A program made the position numbers and the translations under genes. A stretch of 64,000 nucleotides of DNA from JAKZVK01 sp965248255 (GTDB lineage Bacteria > Acidobacteriota > Terriglobia > Bryobacterales > UBA6623), in the NCBI GenBank assembly GCA_965248255.1, contig CBDFIW010000002.1, positions 558,001-622,000 on the forward strand. The letters are read 5' to 3'. Positions within the stretch are counted from its first letter, which is position 1. Each line of letters opens with the position of its first letter. Below the pieces are notes generated by a model. It had not been told where the DNA came from, did no database searches, and worked only from the letters and a program-made list of their open reading frames with translations. Positions 63,562 to 64,000 of the stretch are shown here, piece by piece.

Positions 63562-64000
63562 CTAGTTCACGTACAGAAAGGCGTTCAGGTTGAACACGGC
63601 GAGCGCAAACTCCTTGAGAGGCTGATGTGCGAGGAACGCGACTCCAAGCCGCAACTCGTCTTGGGTGGGCGCCCTGCCGGCCGCCAACAGATACGCTCGC
63701 TCGACCTGTTGCGTGGGGTCGCCGCCGACCTCGCGCTGCAACCTATCCGCCAAAAAGCGGGCCAGTTGATTCGAGAGGCGTCCGTTCAGCAGCTCGAGGG
63801 CCTGGGGGGCGTGGGTGCTGGCTTCACGCCGAGCGCAGGTCGTGAGCAGCGCCGGTTGATCAAAGACTTCCATGAACGGCAGCCGCAGGTTACGCTTCGC
63901 GATCAGGTACACCGATCGGCGGAAGTGCTCTGCGGGATCCTGGGCCACCTTCCACTGATAGGGCTTGTAGAGCAGCTTCACCAGTTCTTCTTCCACCGGC
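63562..64000 (-). CDS. DUF1553 domain protein, C-terminal fragment at the window edge
   Basis: The last 145 codons of a minus-strand gene whose start lies past 64000. YLIAKRNLRLPFMEVFDQPA, then TTCARREASTHAPQALELLN and AYLLAAGRAPTQDELRLGVA are typical of the C-terminus of DUF1549/DUF1553 proteins, which usually end near a short hydrophobic motif (here FNLNAFLYVN). It is the upstream member of the unit with the ABC exporter and DUF1501 gene. Confidence 0.88.
   Translation of the reverse strand, partial: PVEEELVKLLYKPYQWKVAQDPAEHFRRSVYLIAKRNLRLPFMEVFDQPALLTTCARREASTHAPQALELLNGRLSNQLARFLADRLQREVGGDPTQQVERAYLLAAGRAPTQDELRLGVAFLAHQPLKEFALAVFNLNAFLYVN

Overview
The window reads as a high-GC bacterial chromosome, most likely Acidobacteriota of the Solibacter/Bryobacter type. 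This is inferred from family content, not from a marker gene: several Ser/Thr kinases fused to TolB-like or PD40 propeller modules (one with a CadC-type winged helix), DUF1549/DUF1553 and DUF1501 proteins, HEIGH-type metalloprotease-like proteins, many Tat-exported periplasmic enzymes, and REP-like palindromes. No rRNA, tRNA or CRISPR array was recognised.

Layout. 1-12.7 kb is mostly housekeeping: the yebC end, ruvC, parB-parA with a perfect parS palindrome, rsmG-mnmG, purD, an oxidoreductase and an epimerase, rarA, a TrmH-family methyltransferase, a Sua5/YrdC protein and a YdcF-like protein. The parAB-rsmG-mnmG block suggests the replication origin is not far away. 12.7-18.6 kb holds a soluble Ser/Thr kinase with TolB-like and TPR domains, flanked by two membrane glycosyltransferase genes that are both broken. 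18.8-29 kb holds an MFS exporter, a DUF1549/DUF1553 cytochrome-like protein, a small toxin-antitoxin pair, an epimerase-like protein, an aldo/keto reductase, aroB, a ubiE/menG methyltransferase and truB.

29-49.6 kb is the accessory part. It has a tandem-duplicated metalloprotease-like gene with a decayed third repeat, two frameshifted kinase/propeller genes, REP clusters, a receptor remnant, one IS5-family element, two nearly identical 1094-bp IS630-family elements, a degraded mazEF, an intact Xre/MbcA/ParS-RES toxin-antitoxin module with an operator-like promoter, and a three-gene cassette headed by a TIGR04255-like protein. One IS630 copy splits the third gene of that cassette exactly at a TA. 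Both IS types appear to make transposase by -1 frameshifting on poly-A runs.

49.7-64 kb returns to exported catabolic enzymes (amidohydrolase, gamma-glutamyltranspeptidase, enolase-superfamily protein), a DUF1015 protein, a LysR regulator and a frameshifted FkbM methyltransferase. It ends in a minus-strand operon in which an ABC-2 exporter lies between a DUF1553 gene and a DUF1501 gene.

A recurring theme is selective decay. Recognisable housekeeping genes are all open, while at least six accessory genes carry an internal stop or frameshift. That argues for real pseudogene formation rather than uniform sequencing error, though read-level checking would decide.
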